From AWTP1-13 sp035253505 (GTDB taxonomy: Bacteria; Pseudomonadota; Alphaproteobacteria; Rhizobiales; Hyphomicrobiaceae), in the NCBI GenBank assembly GCA_035253505.1, contig DATFCC010000315.1, positions 1 through 7,835 of the forward strand: a stretch of DNA of 7,835 nt, read 5' to 3'. A program made the translations under genes and the position numbers. Below the pieces are notes generated by a model. That model did not search any database and was not told the DNA's origin. It was given only the letters and a program-made list of their open reading frames with translations. Shown one piece after another: positions 6,135 through 7,835 of this stretch; within the stretch, counting starts at the first letter, position 1, and each line of letters starts with the position of its first letter.

Positions 6135-6941
6135 GTGAACGAAACTGATTGGCAGGACTCCCGTTGCCGGTTAAAGAGGCGCCCTGTTGCCCAGTCCCTG
6201 GGCCGCGGCGGGGCAACTTTGTCAACGGGTTCCACAAACGTGTCGCGTGGGCGTCTGAAGTGCCGTCTGCTGGTCGACTTCGACGGCACCATCGCGTCCG
6301 TCGACACCACCGACGCCTTGCTGGAACGCTTCGCCGCCCCGGAATGGCGCGTAATCGAGGAGGACTGGAAAGCCGGCCGAATCGGTTCGCGCGAATGCAT
6401 GGTGCGCCAGATCGACCTGGTGCGCGCAACGCGCGCGGAAATGGATGTGTTTATCGGCAGCATCGAGATAGATCCCGACTTTCCCCCCTTCGCCCGGCTG
6501 TGCGCCCGGCTCGGACATGCCGTTTCGGTGGTATCGGACGGTCTCGACCTCACCGTCGGAGCGGTGCTGCGCCGTCATGGCCTCGACCTGCCGTTCTCGG
6601 CCAATCACCTGCAATGGGTGTCGGGAGATCGCTGGCGACTGACGTTCCCCCATGCGCGCAGCGACTGCCGCGCGCTGTCGGGCAACTGCAAGTGCAGTGC
6701 GGCCGGAGCGGGTGCGCGCATGCCGACCATCGTGGTGGGCGACGGGCGGTCCGATTTCTGCGTGGCCGAGCGTGCCGACCTGGTGCTGGCGAAGGACTCC
6801 CTGCTCCGGCACTGCATCAAGAGCGACCTGCCGCACGTCGCTTTCGAGGACTTTGCGCAGGCCGCCGAAATTCTTGCGAGCTGGCTCGAAGAGCGTAGTG
6901 CCGATGTCCTCGGCGAGCCGGTGCAACGGGCGGAAGACTGA
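6135..6941 (+). CDS. HAD-superfamily phosphatase, MtnX/phosphoserine-phosphatase-like
   Basis: A 268-residue protein from GTG at 6135. All four HAD motifs are visible: motif I VDFDGT with nucleophile D48 and acid/base D50; motif II S134 in VVSDG; motif III K186; motif IV VGDGRSD with D203 and D207. After motif I, the segment LLERFAAPEWRVIEEDWKAG (63-82) and the cysteine-bearing stretch FPHARSDCRALSGNCKC (171-187; C178, C185, C187) resemble MtnX, the phosphatase of the methionine salvage pathway, which has a similar Cys/Lys cluster. Related enzymes act on other small phosphorylated acids or ketones, so the methionine-salvage role is not assured; no other salvage gene is visible. The first 40-odd residues precede family homology and look unstructured. 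A GTG at 6240, giving MSRGRLKC before the core, may be the real start, although neither start has a strong ribosome-binding site. It is probably co-transcribed with the aminotransferase 17 nt downstream. Confidence 0.85.
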   Translation: MNETDWQDSRCRLKRRPVAQSLGRGGATLSTGSTNVSRGRLKCRLLVDFDGTIASVDTTDALLERFAAPEWRVIEEDWKAGRIGSRECMVRQIDLVRATRAEMDVFIGSIEIDPDFPPFARLCARLGHAVSVVSDGLDLTVGAVLRRHGLDLPFSANHLQWVSGDRWRLTFPHARSDCRALSGNCKCSAAGAGARMPTIVVGDGRSDFCVAERADLVLAKDSLLRHCIKSDLPHVAFEDFAQAAEILASWLEERSADVLGEPVQRAED

Positions 6942-6958
6942 GAAGAGGGCCACCCAAA

Positions 6959-7835
6959 ATGCAAGAGCAATTGAAGCGGCCGTCCGGGCCCGCCGTCCCC
7001 CAGAGCGTCGGCCCGACAGCCTCGGAAGCCGAGCTGCTGGCGCTCGAGGACATGTACTGCTCGCACGGCGACACCGTGCACTACACGAATCCTCCCAAGA
7101 TCTTCGACACGTGCGAGGGCTCGTTCCTCTACGACGCCCAGGGTCGGCCCTACCTCGACCTGCAGATGTGGTATTCCGCCGTCAATTTCGGCTACCGCAA
7201 TGCCCGCCTGAACGAGGCCGTTCGCCGCCAGCTCGACCGGCTGCCGCAGGTCGCGAGCCAATACCTGCACCGCGAGAAGATCGAGCTCGCCGCCCTGATC
7301 GCGCGGGACGCCGAGAAGAAGTTTGGCGAGAAGGGCCGCGTGCACTTCAATGTCGGCGGCAGCCAGGCGGTCGAGGACAGCCTCAAGCTCGTGCGCAACT
7401 TCAAGAAGGGGAAGAGCCTGATGTTCGCGTTCGAGGGCGGCTATCACGGCCGCACGCTCGGCGCATCGGCGATCACCTCGTCCTACCGCTATCGCCGCCG
7501 TTACGGCCACTTCGGCGACCGCGCGCACTTCGTTCCGTTCCCGTACCACTTCCGCGGCCCGAAAGGGATGACGAAGGAGGAATACGGCCATCACTGCGTG
7601 AAGCAGTTCGAGCGCCTGTTCGAGAGCGAGTACAACGGCGTTTGGGATCCCAAGGTCGGCGAGGCCGAGTACGCCGCCTTCTACGTCGAACCCATCCAGG
7701 GGACCGGCGGCTATGTCATCCCGCCGAAGAATTTCTTCCCTGAGCTCAAGCGCGTACTCGACAAGCACGGCATCCTGCTCGTCGTCGACGAAATCCAGAT
7801 GGGCTTCTATCGCACGGGCAAACTGTGGTCGATCG
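6959..7835 (+). CDS. Class III PLP-dependent aminotransferase (3' end missing)
   Basis: An open frame from ATG at 6959 with GAGGG about nine bases upstream, running off the window after 292 residues. Class III (GabT/ArgD/ornithine aminotransferase fold type I) marks are seen in order: YLDLQMWYSAVNFGYRN (residues 65-81, substrate entrance), VGGSQAVEDSLKLVR (132-146, cofactor phosphate loop, with GSQA where GSEA or GANA is usual), GGYHGRTLG (160-168, Tyr/His stacking on the pyridine ring), EPIQGTGGY (244-252), and VVDEIQMGFYRTGKLW (275-290) with D277 and Q280 for the pyridine nitrogen and O3'. The catalytic lysine lies beyond the window. The family moves an amino group between an omega-amino compound or amino acid and a keto acid in the cytoplasm. 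Substrate is not determined; 4-aminobutyrate-like, diamino acid or other amines are all possible. Position directly after a HAD phosphatase suggests a shared pathway. Confidence 0.93.
   Translation, partial: MQEQLKRPSGPAVPQSVGPTASEAELLALEDMYCSHGDTVHYTNPPKIFDTCEGSFLYDAQGRPYLDLQMWYSAVNFGYRNARLNEAVRRQLDRLPQVASQYLHREKIELAALIARDAEKKFGEKGRVHFNVGGSQAVEDSLKLVRNFKKGKSLMFAFEGGYHGRTLGASAITSSYRYRRRYGHFGDRAHFVPFPYHFRGPKGMTKEEYGHHCVKQFERLFESEYNGVWDPKVGEAEYAAFYVEPIQGTGGYVIPPKNFFPELKRVLDKHGILLVVDEIQMGFYRTGKLWSI

Overview
This is a GC-rich window, and nearly every open frame shows strong G/C preference at third codon positions. It looks like ordinary chromosome of an alphaproteobacterium. The best hints for that are the small double-spanning membrane protein, the degenerate 'CCCTC-CCC...GGGGAGAGGG' intergenic element and the general gene style. 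A genus cannot be fixed from the sequence; Hyphomicrobiales or a Reyranella-like lineage is a guess. There is no rRNA, tRNA, CRISPR array, transposase or integrase, and no sign of recent insertion.

Layout. (1) Positions 1-823, plus strand: the 3' part of a class I SAM-dependent methyltransferase that carries both the double-E loop and the THW loop of protein arginine methyltransferases (PRMTs). (2) 824-922: a convergent intergenic gap with a repeat-type hairpin that can serve as terminator for both sides. (3) 923-1988, minus strand: a RidA/YjgF-family protein, a small single-span membrane protein and a 60-residue double-span membrane protein. A strong hairpin at 1753-1800 just after the last gene's stop suggests that gene is transcribed separately. 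(4) 2183-4377, minus strand: a two-gene unit joined by a TGATG stop/start overlap. The first gene is a large exported, membrane-anchored helical protein of unknown function, and the second is a YbjQ (UPF0145) family protein. (5) 4570-5964, plus strand, divergent from unit 4: a sodium:solute symporter (SSS) family permease with a substituted residue at the expected second Na2-site hydroxyl. (6) 6135-7835, plus strand: a HAD-superfamily phosphatase of the MtnX-like type, then after a 17-nt gap a class III PLP aminotransferase that runs off the window end.

How the genes fit together. Two pairs have real operon evidence: the unknown membrane protein with YbjQ, and the HAD phosphatase with the aminotransferase. 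The latter suggests a small pathway in which a phosphorylated intermediate is dephosphorylated and an amino group is transferred, but the substrate cannot be read from the sequence. The remaining genes look like independent housekeeping or accessory functions. I see no obvious new defence or mobile system. The best candidates for undescribed biology are the exported-helical-protein/YbjQ pair and the bacterial PRMT-like enzyme.
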